Source: Bacteroidota bacterium (lineage in GTDB: Bacteria; Bacteroidota; Bacteroidia; Bacteroidales; BM520). From it: a stretch of DNA of 64,000 nucleotides. A program made the position numbers and the translations under genes. The notes beneath the pieces are model-generated. The model did not search any database. It was not told the DNA's origin and saw only the letters and a program-made list of their open reading frames with translations. Of this stretch, positions 26,642 through 36,367 are shown piece by piece; position 1 is the stretch's first letter, and every line of letters begins with the position of its first letter. The stretch is from contig PDRJ01000024.1 of assembly GCA_002748065.1 (NCBI GenBank), positions 1 to 64,000 of the forward strand, in the 5' to 3' direction.

Positions 26642-28345
26642 TTATCCCTTTATTTTGGCTTCTACCACCGCCATAATGGCCTGCTCTTTTTCCTGAGCTT
26701 TAGCCTCAATCACTGAGGCCTTCTCCATAATATCCTTTACAAACGCCACATCCTCGAAGCCCTCTGCATTGATCTTCACATTCAGGAAGGCTCCACGCAC
26801 ACCAGCACGTGCCGCCAATGCGCCTACGCCAGCATCGGTAACGGAATTGGGATTCCCCTTCTCCGCCATAGCCTCCATTAACTCCATCGAGTCGTAGCAA
26901 AGGTTCATCACCTTGAAGGGCACCTCGATGGCATATTTTGTGGCCTCGTGGATCGCTTTCTTACGGAGAGCCTTATCTTCTTCCGATTTTTTAGGCAGTC
27001 CAAAGGCATCCATAATCTTATTAAAGGCATTGGTATCCTCATCAACCATTGCGTTCAGTTGATTCACAAAGGACTTCCCTTTTTCTGCCCACTGGCTGAA
27101 GGTCTCCCATTGGCTATCCCATCCGCGCTTATGGGCAGAAAGATTGGCCACCATGGTCCCCAGTGCGGCCCCCAAGGTTCCCATATAAGCGGCAATGGAT
27201 CCTCCTCCGGGTGCGGGAGACTCGGAAGCGGTCTCTTCTGCAAATGCAGTAAGAGTCATATCCACCAAGGGGTTGGCCACTTTCTGCTCCCCGGCAAGGA
27301 TATACTCAATAATCTTCTTGTCAGGGTCGAAGGGATAGAGTTCATCCAACCCCATAGATTTCACGGCAATCTTAATAATCTCCCTGTCGGGGATCCCAAG
27401 AGAGCGCTGCTGCTTACGCAGGTAATGTTTCCCGGCCTCAAGCATAGCTTGCAACGGGATTACCCCCACCAATTCGGAACCGGTCACCCGAATGCCACGC
27501 GCTTCCGCACAACGGCACACCTCGTCAAAGGCCTCATGCACGGCGGTAACCGTAATGTCGGTCAAATTCATGGAGATCTGAGCCACGCCATACTCTTCAA
27601 TAAACCAACCAATAGCCTTGACACTCTTCAAGGTGCCGGGCGTATAAACAGGTTGCCCCTTCTCGTCTTTTACAATCTTTCCGGTAAGCGGATCCCCTTC
27701 GCGAAGCACCCTTCCTCGTTCGCGCACATCAAAGGCAATGGCATTGGCACGGCGCGTAGAGGTGGTGTTAAGGTTAATATTGTAGGCCACGAGAAAGTTA
27801 CGGGCTCCCACAGCGGTAGCTCCCGACTTAGCCACAGACTCATTGAATACCGAGGGGCCAAAATCCGGTTTCCACTCAGAGGTTCCGATACGCTCACGAA
27901 TAGCCTCATACTCTCCACTACGACAGTTTGCCAGGTTACGACGCTTCTCTTCACGACAGGCCGACTCGTAACAATAGACGGGGATCTCCAACTCTTTTCC
28001 GATCCGTTCAGCCAGCTTATGGGCATAGGCAACCGTCTCCTCCATGGAGATATTAGCTACAGGGACCAAAGGACAAACATCGGTGGCACCAAAACGAGGA
28101 TGGGCACCTTGGTGTTTGCGCATATCAATAAGTTGTTGAGCCCTCTTCACCGCACGAAAAGCTGCTTCACAAACCTCTTCCGGTGTACCCACCATGGTCA
28201 CAACCGTACGGTTGGTAGCTTTCCCCGGATCGACATCCACTAAAGAGACACCTTCTACTGCCTCAATCTCTGCCGTAATCTGTTTAATTACAGCCATATC
28301 ATTCCCTTCACTAAAATTGGGAACGCATTCGATCAATTTTTTCAT
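26642..28345 (-). CDS. ftcD: Glutamate formimidoyltransferase / formimidoyl-THF cyclodeaminase fusion
   Basis: The 567-residue bifunctional enzyme moves the formimino group of formiminoglutamate to tetrahydrofolate and then releases ammonia to give methenyl-THF. The transferase part (about residues 1-330) starts with ECVPNFSEGND and includes HQGAHPRFGATDVCPLVP with the active-site histidine. The cyclodeaminase part (about 360-565) has ASESPAPGGGSIAAYMGTLG. The mammalian-style fusion is common in Bacteroidetes. It is 11 bp downstream of hutI in the same operon, completing the last steps of histidine degradation to glutamate and one-carbon units. Confidence 0.95.
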   Translation of the reverse strand: MKKLIECVPNFSEGNDMAVIKQITAEIEAVEGVSLVDVDPGKATNRTVVTMVGTPEEVCEAAFRAVKRAQQLIDMRKHQGAHPRFGATDVCPLVPVANISMEETVAYAHKLAERIGKELEIPVYCYESACREEKRRNLANCRSGEYEAIRERIGTSEWKPDFGPSVFNESVAKSGATAVGARNFLVAYNINLNTTSTRRANAIAFDVRERGRVLREGDPLTGKIVKDEKGQPVYTPGTLKSVKAIGWFIEEYGVAQISMNLTDITVTAVHEAFDEVCRCAEARGIRVTGSELVGVIPLQAMLEAGKHYLRKQQRSLGIPDREIIKIAVKSMGLDELYPFDPDKKIIEYILAGEQKVANPLVDMTLTAFAEETASESPAPGGGSIAAYMGTLGAALGTMVANLSAHKRGWDSQWETFSQWAEKGKSFVNQLNAMVDEDTNAFNKIMDAFGLPKKSEEDKALRKKAIHEATKYAIEVPFKVMNLCYDSMELMEAMAEKGNPNSVTDAGVGALAARAGVRGAFLNVKINAEGFEDVAFVKDIMEKASVIEAKAQEKEQAIMAVVEAKIKG

Positions 28346-28356
28346 AATAACGTTAT

Positions 28357-29607
28357 TTATTCATTCTCTTTCACTATTTCACCATTAATTATAACCTTCT
28401 GAACCTTGTTATCGCCAAAGGCATAAGGAAGGTATTCTATACCATTGATAGGATGAGTCATCAGCAAGTTGGCACGTTTCCCCTCATCAATGGAGCCAAG
28501 CTCCTCCTCTACGCCCATGGCATAGGCTGTGTTGAGGGTGGTTGCATTCAAGGCCTCCTGGGGGGTCATGCGATAGAGGATAGAGGCCATGGAGAGGATC
28601 AACTGCATATTCCCCGATGGAGCCGACCCCGGGTTGTAGTCGCTGGCCATGGCCACGGGAAGGCCATAATCCATCATCTCCCTGACGGGGGCATACTGCA
28701 TCCCCAGGAAGAAAGCGGCTCCCGGAAGCACCGTAGGCATGGTACCACTTCCCTTAAGAGCCTTCATCTCAGCCTCACCGGTGAACTCCAGGTGATCCAC
28801 CGAACGGGCGTTATACTTCACCCCTACCTGAATTCCTCCGGAAAAATCCAACTCGTTGGCATGGATCTTTGGTACCATCCCATAGGAAACCGCTTTTTCC
28901 AGGATACGTTCCGTGTCCTCCACCGTAAAAAAGCCCTTGTCGCAAAAGACATCCACAAAATCAGCCAGGTTCTCCTCTGCCACCGCCGGAAGCATCTCGT
29001 TTACCACCAGATCCACATACTTCTCCTGGCATCCCCGATACGCCATGGGGATACTGTGGGCTCCCAAAAAATTGGACTTAATGGTTAATGGACTATGCGC
29101 TTTCAGACGCTTGATTGCCCGAAGCATCTTCAGTTCTGAAGCCGTAGTTAATCCGTAACCACTTTTGATCTCCACCGCCCCGGTTCCGTAAGAGGTGATA
29201 AGGTCAAGGCGTTTCATGGCATCCTCATAGAGTTGATCCTCAGAAGCCTTCTCAATAGCCTTGGCCGAGTTCAGGATCCCTCCACCTCGTTGAGCAATTT
29301 CCTCGTAGGAGAGCCCATTAATTTTATCCACATACTCCACCTCCCGGGTGTTGGGAAAGACCAAATGGGTATGGGAGTCACAAAAGGCCGGCATCACCAG
29401 GGCACCGGAAGCATCCACAACGGTTGTCTTCTCATCCACCTCAGGCATCTCCTCCATCCTACCATAGGAGTGAATAAAGGCACCCTCAGTGAGAAGCCAT
29501 GCATCCGCAATAGACGGTAGTTCACGCATCGCTAAACCAGACACGTAGGGCTGTCCTTTACGCCCTGTCTGCAACAGACTCTTAATGTTTTTTATCAATA
29601 TGGCCAT
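28357..29607 (-). CDS. hutI: Imidazolonepropionase
   Basis: The 416-residue amidohydrolase opens imidazolone propionate to formiminoglutamate, the substrate of FtcD encoded next. Metal ligands appear in CDSHTHLVF (HxH) and in KIHANELDFSGG. The YGTGAVEIKSGYGL segment and MASDYNPGSAPSGNM are typical of HutI. The first two pathway genes, hutH and hutU, are not in the window. Confidence 0.95.
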   Translation of the reverse strand: MAILIKNIKSLLQTGRKGQPYVSGLAMRELPSIADAWLLTEGAFIHSYGRMEEMPEVDEKTTVVDASGALVMPAFCDSHTHLVFPNTREVEYVDKINGLSYEEIAQRGGGILNSAKAIEKASEDQLYEDAMKRLDLITSYGTGAVEIKSGYGLTTASELKMLRAIKRLKAHSPLTIKSNFLGAHSIPMAYRGCQEKYVDLVVNEMLPAVAEENLADFVDVFCDKGFFTVEDTERILEKAVSYGMVPKIHANELDFSGGIQVGVKYNARSVDHLEFTGEAEMKALKGSGTMPTVLPGAAFFLGMQYAPVREMMDYGLPVAMASDYNPGSAPSGNMQLILSMASILYRMTPQEALNATTLNTAYAMGVEEELGSIDEGKRANLLMTHPINGIEYLPYAFGDNKVQKVIINGEIVKENE

Positions 29608-29637
29608 AGCCTTCTCTCTTTTATCATTAATACCCTA

Positions 29638-29645
29638 CAAATATA
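29638..29645 (-). promoter_or_regulatory. Promoter -7 box for hutI-ftcD
   Basis: TATATTTG on the minus strand, 31 bp upstream of the hutI ATG. The remainder of the 286-bp gap to the next gene holds no gene; a small palindrome CCATTGCCAATGG lies at 29759-29771. Confidence 0.55.
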
Positions 29646-29851
29646 CCAAGATTTCATTATCCCTTTAAATTATTCTGCAACTTCAGCCAACCATTTGCCC
29701 TTTGGAGGGTTCTTTTTCAAGGGAGACTTCCCTAAACGGGGAGGTATTAGGTTTTAACCCATTGCCAATGGCTACAATAGGTTAGCCCTTTTTTCGCGTT
29801 CACTCCATGGAGGTATTTTCAAGGGGCGAACAAAGAATCCTCAAACTTTTG

Positions 29852-29859
29852 TATCTTTG
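29852..29859 (+). promoter_or_regulatory. Promoter -7 box for the C10 protease gene
   Basis: TATCTTTG lies 35 bp upstream of the chosen ATG. Its position inside the open frame upstream of that ATG shows the longer translation is not used. Confidence 0.6.
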
Positions 29860-29893
29860 CACGGAAGAAAAAAAATTCAATACATCAGATATT

Positions 29894-32017
29894 ATGAAAA
29901 AACTGTTATTACTCTTTTTTGTCATCGCAGCCAGCATCAACCTTTTTGCAGAGAAGGTAAGCCGTCAGGATGCCGAGTTGGTGGCGCGCAATTATTACTA
30001 CCAACAATACAACCTTTTTAAGGGCGCATTGCCCTATAACGAGGTGGTGTTTCTTGATGTGATCGAAGAGACACGCAATGGAGAGGTCATGCTCTATGTC
30101 TTTACCTTAGAAAACGGATATATCATTGTTTCAGCCGAAGATGCCATGACTCCCGTTATAGGATACTCGTGGGAGAGCGCTTATCCTAAAAAGAAAGAGG
30201 CTCACTACGAATGGTTTCTTTCCCAATATATAGATAACATTGCCTACCTTCAAGAGCATGCCATCGAGGCAGATTTTGAGATCATGAACCAATGGAATCG
30301 GTATGCTACCGAAGACTATACCATGCTGTTAGACAATAGAGAGGATGTGAGAAACGTCCCCATGCTAATCTCTGCCACATGGAATCAAGATTGGCCCTAC
30401 AACTACTATGCTCCGGAGGATGAAGATAGTCCTGCCAACGGGCACACCTATGCAGGGTGTGTAGCCACAGCCATGTCAATGATCATGTATTACTGGCAAT
30501 ATCCCGAGCATGGAAGTAGTTCACGACAGTACTACCAATATCCCTATGGAACCTTAAGTGCCGATTTTGAAAACACATACTATGCATGGGATGCTATGCT
30601 TGACAACGTTTCCTCAGGAAGTAATCAGGACGCAGTAAAAGCCATTGCCGAGTTGCAATACCATTGCGGTATTGCCGTACACATGGATTATGGCCCCGAC
30701 GGATCAGGCGCTTACAGTCAAGATGTTCCCGGTTCTCTCAACAACTATTTACGCTACCATAACGCCAGCTATCTTACCAGATCCGGTTATAGCAACACCC
30801 AATGGAACAATATGTTAATCCAACAGTTGGATAACGGTTATCCGGTATACTATTCCGGTACGGAACCGCCAAGCTATGGCCACGCCTTTATCGTGGACGG
30901 TTATAACGTTGAAGGAAATAATACCACCTTCCATTTTAACTTTGGCTGGGGAGGATATGGTAACGGCTTTTTCTCCAGCAACAATGCAGGAGGATATAGC
31001 TTGAATCAAGCCATGGTAAGAGACATCTATCCTTCTGAAAACTATCCGAACCATGCAACGGGATTAACCGAACTCACCAAGAAGGTTGGACGTTTTATGG
31101 ATGGCTCAGGCCCCATAGAGAACTACCTCAACAACAATACGGCAAGTTGGCTTATCAACCCACAATCAGCCAATGATTCCGTTGAGAAAATCAGCCTCTT
31201 CTTCGATCGGTTCAACGTTGATGGCTCTGATGTAATGAAGATCTACGATGGAGAAAATGAGGATGCTCCCCTACTGGCAAGCTACACAGGGAATGATACA
31301 CCAACAACCCTGCACAGCACCGGAAACAAAATGCTTGTGGTTTTTGAAACAGACGACACCGGCAATGATGAAGGATTTATTCTCCGTTATACAACCACAC
31401 AGCATAAATTTTGTAATAGTACCATCACTCTTGAAGAACCTTTGGGGACACTGGACGACGGTAGTGGTGACAAGTACTATGCTCCCAACAGTACCTGTCG
31501 TTACAAAATCACCCCGGAATTTGCCAACAACCTAACCATCACCTTCACGGAGTTTGATACCTTCGATGATAATGACTTCCTTGAGATCTATGATCTTAAA
31601 AACTCTACGCTTTTAGCCACGCTTTACGGCTCAGAGCTCCCGGATGCCCTAACCATAGAGAGTGGAAAAGCCTTCATCATCTGGAGATCAGATAACTTTA
31701 ATGAAGCTGCTGGTTGGTCATTTAACTGGGAAGCTGATAATGTGGGGATTCAACAAGAGGAGGCCTTCGATGCATTCACCCTCTTCCCCAACCCTGCAAA
31801 AGAGAAAATCAGTATCGCTTTTGAGAGTCCCTCCACAGAGAACCTCAGTGTAGAGATTATCTCTCCCGAAGGCAAGATTGTTTACCGGGATAGCCATCAA
31901 CATTTCGCCGGACGCTATCAAAATGATATCAACGTATCCAACCTGGCCAAAGGAATCTACTTCTTGCGCTTGAGTAGTGCGGAAAGTAGTGCAACCAAGA
32001 AGATAATTATTGAATAG
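29894..32017 (+). CDS. Secreted C10-family (streptopain-like) cysteine protease with CUB-like domains and T9SS sorting domain
   Basis: The 707-residue protein starts MKKLLLLFFVIAASINLFA, a signal peptide, followed by a Spi-type propeptide (about residues 20-130). The protease domain has the catalytic cysteine in YAGCVATAMSMIMYYW, the histidine in YGHAFIVDGYN and the conserved NFGWGGYGNG. Two CUB-like domains follow; each has a cysteine-poor beta pattern ending in an IYDG/IYDL segment. A T9SS type A sorting domain (FTLFPNPAKEKISIAF, then LAKGIYFLRLS) closes it. It should be exported by T9SS, self-activated by prodomain removal, and act on extracellular protein, matching a proteolytic lifestyle. 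Confidence 0.9.
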   Translation: MKKLLLLFFVIAASINLFAEKVSRQDAELVARNYYYQQYNLFKGALPYNEVVFLDVIEETRNGEVMLYVFTLENGYIIVSAEDAMTPVIGYSWESAYPKKKEAHYEWFLSQYIDNIAYLQEHAIEADFEIMNQWNRYATEDYTMLLDNREDVRNVPMLISATWNQDWPYNYYAPEDEDSPANGHTYAGCVATAMSMIMYYWQYPEHGSSSRQYYQYPYGTLSADFENTYYAWDAMLDNVSSGSNQDAVKAIAELQYHCGIAVHMDYGPDGSGAYSQDVPGSLNNYLRYHNASYLTRSGYSNTQWNNMLIQQLDNGYPVYYSGTEPPSYGHAFIVDGYNVEGNNTTFHFNFGWGGYGNGFFSSNNAGGYSLNQAMVRDIYPSENYPNHATGLTELTKKVGRFMDGSGPIENYLNNNTASWLINPQSANDSVEKISLFFDRFNVDGSDVMKIYDGENEDAPLLASYTGNDTPTTLHSTGNKMLVVFETDDTGNDEGFILRYTTTQHKFCNSTITLEEPLGTLDDGSGDKYYAPNSTCRYKITPEFANNLTITFTEFDTFDDNDFLEIYDLKNSTLLATLYGSELPDALTIESGKAFIIWRSDNFNEAAGWSFNWEADNVGIQQEEAFDAFTLFPNPAKEKISIAFESPSTENLSVEIISPEGKIVYRDSHQHFAGRYQNDINVSNLAKGIYFLRLSSAESSATKKIIIE

Positions 32018-32054
32018 AGAGACCGCTGAAAAAGGCGTCCCCCTTTCAACTGTC

Positions 32055-32092
32055 GATCCCCAATCGAAGAGGTACCTCTTCGGTTGGGGATC
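32055..32092. terminator. Strong hairpin terminator after the C10 protease gene
   Basis: A near-perfect inverted repeat centred on GGTACC: GATCCCCAATCGAAGAGG pairs with its complement with one G-T pair. TGGCTTTT follows on the plus strand. Confidence 0.7.
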
Positions 32093-32145
32093 TGGCTTTT
32101 CAGGCAATTCAGGTAGAAAAAATACGAGGTATCAACAAGGAATAA

Positions 32146-32188
32146 AAAAAAGCTGCGACGTCTATAAATAGAGACCTCACAGCTTTTT
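32146..32188 (-). terminator. Terminator of the tRNA-Ser/tRNA-Pro transcript
   Basis: AAAAAGCTG pairs with CAGCTTTTT, with further pairing inside (GTCT/AGAC). Reading on the minus strand, a run of eight T follows, just past tRNA-Pro. Confidence 0.7.
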
Positions 32189-32194
32189 CCGATG

Positions 32195-32269
32195 TCGGGG
32201 TAGCAGGATTCGAACCTGCGACCTCCTGCTCCCAAAGCAGGCGCGCTAACCGGACTACGCTATACCCCG
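32195..32269 (-). tRNA. tRNA-Pro (anticodon TGG)
   Basis: The acceptor stem CGGGGTA pairs with TACCCCG and the discriminator is A. The anticodon arm CTGCT-TTGGGAG-AGCAG region gives TGG. The T-arm GCAGGTTCGAATCCTGC is complete. CCA is not encoded. Confidence 0.95.
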
Positions 32270-32292
32270 ATGCCCACTTTCAGCATCACCTT

Positions 32293-32381
<89 letters not shown>

Positions 32382-32429
32382 AGGCAGTTTCATCATAAGA
32401 TCATGAACATCCCGCGGTAAAACGGACTG

Positions 32430-32437
32430 CAAAAGTA
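32430..32437 (-). promoter_or_regulatory. Promoter -7 box for the tRNA-Ser/tRNA-Pro transcript
   Basis: TACTTTTG on the minus strand lies 48 bp upstream of the tRNA-Ser 5' end. Confidence 0.5.
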
Positions 32438-32542
32438 CGACGTTTTTCCATATCTACAAATAGAAAAACATTATTTTAAGAAAAAAAAGAACCTTCTACC
32501 CCTCTTTAAAAAACAGGTCACTGAGAATAAGAGGGAAAGCCC

Positions 32543-32550
32543 TACCTTTG
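32543..32550 (+). promoter_or_regulatory. Promoter -7 box for the U32 peptidase gene, implying a leaderless mRNA
   Basis: TACCTTTG ends 4 bp before the ATG, the same layout as mtaB. Transcription would start at or just past the start codon. Confidence 0.5.
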
Positions 32551-32554
32551 CTCC

Positions 32555-34549
32555 ATGAATAAAAAACCGGAGTTATTACTTCCTGCCGGAAACATAGAAG
32601 CCTTCTATGCTGCCATCGACGGAGGAGCTAATGCCTTATACCTGGGATTGAAGGTTTTCAATGCACGTGTCAGAGCCATGAACTTTACCAACCACCAGCT
32701 TCCATTGTTACTTAAGGAGGCACACAAAAGAGAGGTAAAGATCTATGTAACCCTAAATACGGTCATAAAGAACAACGAACTCCCTGAGCTACTGCAACAA
32801 CTCTCTTTCTTAGAGAGGGTCAAACCTGATGCCGTCATTATACAAGACTGGGGCGTGGCTTATCTCGTACAAAAACACTTCCCCACCCTTCCTATTCATG
32901 CCAGCACCCAGATGGGACATCACAATAGCGCAGGGGCCAACCATGCGAAGAAGATGGGTTTTGAACGGGTAATTCTTGCCCGGGAGCTTACGCTCAAAGA
33001 ACTTCAACTAACAGCGGAACACACGGATGCACCTCTTGAAGTCTTTGTGCATGGTGCGCTCTGCTACAGCTTCTCCGGAATGTGCCTCTTCTCCAGTTTC
33101 ATGGGAGGAGCCGGTGCCAATAGAGGTCTCTGCACACAACCTTGTCGACGCCTCTATGATGATGATGGTAAGAAAGCCTACTACTTCAGCCTAAAAGACA
33201 ACCAGCAGGCGGAACACCTCTCAAAAATCAGCACGCTAGGGATTGCCTCGCTAAAAATTGAAGGGCGCATGAAGTCAGCCTCCTATGTAAATCGTGTGGC
33301 AAAGGCCTATCGAATGGCTCTGGATAATCCCGAGAGATTACCAGAAAGCATTGAATTGCTAAAAGATGACCTGGGGAGAGATAAAACAAGCTACTTCCTA
33401 AATGGAAAGCTTACCGATGCCATCACCAACTATCCCAACACCGGGAAACATATTGGCACCGTGACACGAACTGACAAGAATACGACAACCATTGCGCTAT
33501 CAGAATTACCGGAAATTGGTTCAAGGATCTTTATCCGTCTCAAAGGGGCAGATAAACAGATTGCATTGAAACTACGCAAAGAAGATCTCCGCAAGGGAGA
33601 TCTTATCACCCTTCAAACAAAGGAGGCCATCCCTAAGGGATCCCAGGTCTTTCTCGCCTCCTCCAAAGCGGAGAAGTTTCCGTCAAAACTCCCGGACATC
33701 CCCGTTAAGATGCCCCCTATGCTCTCAAAAAACAGGGTACGCCAACTGCTCAATGACTTAAAACCAAACAAACCATTATCACACCCCCATAAAGAAGAGC
33801 TCTTTCTACGTATCAACGATGCCCAATGGCTACGGAAGATCCGATTAGAGTACGTCGATGGACTAATCTTAAACTTCAACCATAGCCAATGGGAGGCGTT
33901 TAATCCCCAGGCTCCCTTTCTAAAGAACAACGCACAAAAGATCTGGTTTGAACTCCCAAAATTCATTCCGGAAACACGAGCAGAGAAAATCCATACCTTC
34001 TGCCAGGAGCTCTACCAGCAGGGATACCGACAATTTTATGTGAGCCACCTATCCCAAAAGGAGTACCTACCCCCAGGGGCCTCTTTTGCAACCAACGAAA
34101 ACGTATATGTGTACAACGATGCGGCAGCAGCCCTCTTGGAAATGCAAGGAGCACGCTTTTGGACATCACCTCACGAAAATGAGATGGAAAACCTCTTTTC
34201 CTCAAAAAACCGTAACACCTTAATTCCCATGTATTACTTTCCGGAACTCTTCTACTCTCGCATGCCCGTAGCCATTAAACAAGAGGCCGAAACACACTTC
34301 TCCGACTCCACCGGTGCCACTTTCAGAAAAAGAGTTCACAATGGAATCACCATTGTTATTCCTGACACCCCTGTAGCACTCTTCCAATATAAAGAGAAGT
34401 TAAAAAAAGAGGGCTTTCAACGTTTTCTCATCGACCTCAGTTGGCAAAAACCCTCGTCAAACACCCTGAAAAAGCTGATGCTTCGAATGAAAAAAGGGCA
34501 ACAGGTACAACCATCCACCACTTTCAATTTCAAAAAAGGGATGAAATAG
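32555..34549 (+). CDS. U32 family peptidase (collagenase-like / RlhA type)
   Basis: The 664-residue protein has the U32 core with LLLPAGNIEAFYAAIDGGAN at the start, ASTQMGHHNSAGA, and the signature EVFVHGALCYSFSGMCLFSS followed by GLCTQPCRR, whose four cysteines may hold an iron-sulfur cluster. The C-terminal part (about 390-664) is the extra DUF3656-like region found in long U32 proteins. Members are annotated as collagenases, but characterised relatives (RlhA, TrhP, UbiU/V) modify RNA or quinones with iron-sulfur clusters, so an RNA-hydroxylation role is as likely as proteolysis. Confidence 0.88.
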   Translation: MNKKPELLLPAGNIEAFYAAIDGGANALYLGLKVFNARVRAMNFTNHQLPLLLKEAHKREVKIYVTLNTVIKNNELPELLQQLSFLERVKPDAVIIQDWGVAYLVQKHFPTLPIHASTQMGHHNSAGANHAKKMGFERVILARELTLKELQLTAEHTDAPLEVFVHGALCYSFSGMCLFSSFMGGAGANRGLCTQPCRRLYDDDGKKAYYFSLKDNQQAEHLSKISTLGIASLKIEGRMKSASYVNRVAKAYRMALDNPERLPESIELLKDDLGRDKTSYFLNGKLTDAITNYPNTGKHIGTVTRTDKNTTTIALSELPEIGSRIFIRLKGADKQIALKLRKEDLRKGDLITLQTKEAIPKGSQVFLASSKAEKFPSKLPDIPVKMPPMLSKNRVRQLLNDLKPNKPLSHPHKEELFLRINDAQWLRKIRLEYVDGLILNFNHSQWEAFNPQAPFLKNNAQKIWFELPKFIPETRAEKIHTFCQELYQQGYRQFYVSHLSQKEYLPPGASFATNENVYVYNDAAAALLEMQGARFWTSPHENEMENLFSSKNRNTLIPMYYFPELFYSRMPVAIKQEAETHFSDSTGATFRKRVHNGITIVIPDTPVALFQYKEKLKKEGFQRFLIDLSWQKPSSNTLKKLMLRMKKGQQVQPSTTFNFKKGMK

Positions 34550-34654
34550 CAACGAAAAGAGGAGAATCTCTCAGTGTAACAAAACAGGAACACGGTTAAC
34601 TTTTACGAAACGCCCAACCGACGAACGATCAATAAACAACGTCCCATAACTCCT

Positions 34655-35587
34655 TTAAGGGAGAGAACAAAAGACAATATCAGAATCCAGGTGATCGTAG
34701 CTTCTAAAAGCTAAATGGCGGCCATCCGGAGAGAGAGTAGCATTCATCAGATCTTGCGCAGAGGCCACATTTTTAGGAGGATTGTATTGAGTAATCTTTT
34801 TTGTATCCACATCATAGAGATGAAGTAGCTGATTTTTTACCCAGGCAACTTTACCATCCTCACTAACGCTTATATGACGTCCATTCCCAATATATTCTGG
34901 TTCATGCTCTCCAATAGAGGCAAGATAGATATTATCTAATCCATCAGCATACACATACCGAATACCATCGGGAAAGAATACCGCTTCAACCACATCCTTT
35001 AGGATTGAAGAAATTGGCTCATCGCCACGAAGATCAAGATAATAGAAGCCCACCTCGTTCCATCCTATAATGAAGGTCAAGCCATCCGAAGAGACCGTTA
35101 AGTGGTCAGCAGCACTACTTCCTTCTTCAGAAAAGCCCACCAATAAATGATCAAAGGAGCACACCACCTCGGGCGGAGGAGAGCCCAAATTCATCGTAAG
35201 ATCTGCACGATAAATGCGGTGAACCACAGAGTCCTCCTTAACCTGATAAAGTTGATGATAATAAACCCGATCTTCTCCATCCAAATCAACGGCATACCCC
35301 GCAAGGGCCGTACTATCAGCGGTAGTCATCTGCACCAATGGCTTCACATAGGAGGTTGCTCGATTATAGATATGGTTTGTGGTCTCCCCTTTGGTCTCTC
35401 CCGTGTAGATCACTGCTCCATTATCACTTGTAACAGCCAGATGCCTGGAGTAGACCGATACTTCAGGGTCTGAAAAACGATAATCAACGGTTAAATAAGG
35501 GAAATTATTGGAAGGGGGATCTTCAGGCTGTTCACAAGAGACCAACAACCACAAGCACAACACCATTAAAAAATAGCAATATTTCAT
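34655..35587 (-). CDS. Lipoprotein with beta-propeller-like repeats
   Basis: The 310-residue protein starts MKYCYFLMVLCLWLLVSCEQ, where LVSC is a lipobox with the acylated cysteine at residue 18; a longer upstream start would spoil this signal. The body shows repeated strands with Asp-rich turns (VTSDNGAVIYTG, VSSDGLTFIIGW, VSEDGKVAWV, LSPDGRHLAFRS), as in TolB/WD40-like propellers. Function is unknown; it may bind a partner at the outer membrane. It is divergent from a small beta-barrel gene. Confidence 0.7.
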   Translation of the reverse strand: MKYCYFLMVLCLWLLVSCEQPEDPPSNNFPYLTVDYRFSDPEVSVYSRHLAVTSDNGAVIYTGETKGETTNHIYNRATSYVKPLVQMTTADSTALAGYAVDLDGEDRVYYHQLYQVKEDSVVHRIYRADLTMNLGSPPPEVVCSFDHLLVGFSEEGSSAADHLTVSSDGLTFIIGWNEVGFYYLDLRGDEPISSILKDVVEAVFFPDGIRYVYADGLDNIYLASIGEHEPEYIGNGRHISVSEDGKVAWVKNQLLHLYDVDTKKITQYNPPKNVASAQDLMNATLSPDGRHLAFRSYDHLDSDIVFCSLP

Positions 35588-35605
35588 AGCCTCAAATTTT
35601 ATTTC

Positions 35606-35613
35606 AAAGGTAA
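35606..35613 (-). promoter_or_regulatory. Promoter -7 box for the propeller lipoprotein
   Basis: TACCTTTG on the minus strand, 19 bp upstream of the chosen start. It lies inside the longer open frame, which supports the downstream ATG. Confidence 0.6.
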
Positions 35614-35664
35614 TATAGTTACGCCAGATAAATGACATCTATTTCACTTTTTATCTAAAAAGGC

Positions 35665-35672
35665 TACTTTTG
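35665..35672 (+). promoter_or_regulatory. Promoter -7 box for the small beta-barrel protein gene
   Basis: TACTTTTG lies 22 bp upstream of the ATG. Confidence 0.6.
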
Positions 35673-35693
35673 CACGAAATAAAACCTATAACT

Positions 35694-36281
35694 ATGAAAA
35701 AACAAATTGTTCTTGTTATTGCACTTATTGCTACCCTTAGCACTTTTGGACAAGTGGTATCCAAAGGCGATCACTACGCCTCCGCCTTCCTTGGTATTGG
35801 CGGTTTTTACCACACCTCTTACAATCACAACATGCTTGTTCCTCCTATTGGCGCACAGTACGAAGTCATTTATACCGATAAAGTGGGAATAGGGCACATT
35901 GGCATAGGCGGTATTGCTACCTACGCTTCCTTTCATCAGCATTATAGCTACCAATCGCTCGACAGTTACCACCACTACATCACGCTTGGTGCAAGAGGAA
36001 TCTACCACTTTGACTTTAAAGAACTACTAGACAATGAACAGTTTGATAAAATTGATCTTTATGGTGGGATCATGTTAGGATTCAATTTTAGAAGAGGAAT
36101 AGAAAACTTTGGTATCAACACAACTCGAAATACCTACTCACAACTCAGGCTTGCCACAGACCTCTTTGTGGGAGGACGTTACTTCTTCTCCGACAACCTT
36201 GCCGTTATGGCTGAGTTGGGATACGGTTTATATTTTCTAAATGCGGGAGTCACTCTTAAATTAAAGAATCAGAAGAATTAA
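35694..36281 (+). CDS. Small outer-membrane beta-barrel protein
   Basis: The 195-residue product starts MKKQIVLVIALIATLSTFGQ, a signal peptide. The rest alternates polar and hydrophobic residues with many Tyr, Gly and Phe (FLGIGGFYHTSY, GARGIYHFDF, LYGGIMLGFNFRRG) and ends in strand-like GYGLYFLNAGVTLKLK, as in eight-strand outer-membrane barrels. I cannot assign a ligand. A strong terminator follows. Confidence 0.7.
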   Translation: MKKQIVLVIALIATLSTFGQVVSKGDHYASAFLGIGGFYHTSYNHNMLVPPIGAQYEVIYTDKVGIGHIGIGGIATYASFHQHYSYQSLDSYHHYITLGARGIYHFDFKELLDNEQFDKIDLYGGIMLGFNFRRGIENFGINTTRNTYSQLRLATDLFVGGRYFFSDNLAVMAELGYGLYFLNAGVTLKLKNQKN

Positions 36282-36306
36282 AGAGATACGCTTTTGTTTT
36301 GAATGT

Positions 36307-36344
36307 AAAAAGAGCTGTTCAATATTGATTGAACAGCTCTTTTT
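36307..36344. terminator. Bidirectional terminator between convergent genes
   Basis: AAAAAGAGCTGTTCAAT pairs perfectly over 17 bp with its complement around ATTG. A/T runs at the outer ends serve both the barrel gene and the T9SS type B gene. Confidence 0.85.
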
Positions 36345-36367
36345 GTATGTATGGCTTACAATAATCC

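Noticed and set aside
26948..28243. Long open frame opposite ftcD
   Set aside because: It is the antisense of a clear bifunctional enzyme gene, has a biased His/Gly/Leu composition and no family features.
29807..29893. N-terminal extension of the C10 protease
   Set aside because: The extra residues are not signal-like and the stretch contains the -7 box TATCTTTG; the ATG at 29894 gives a normal signal peptide.
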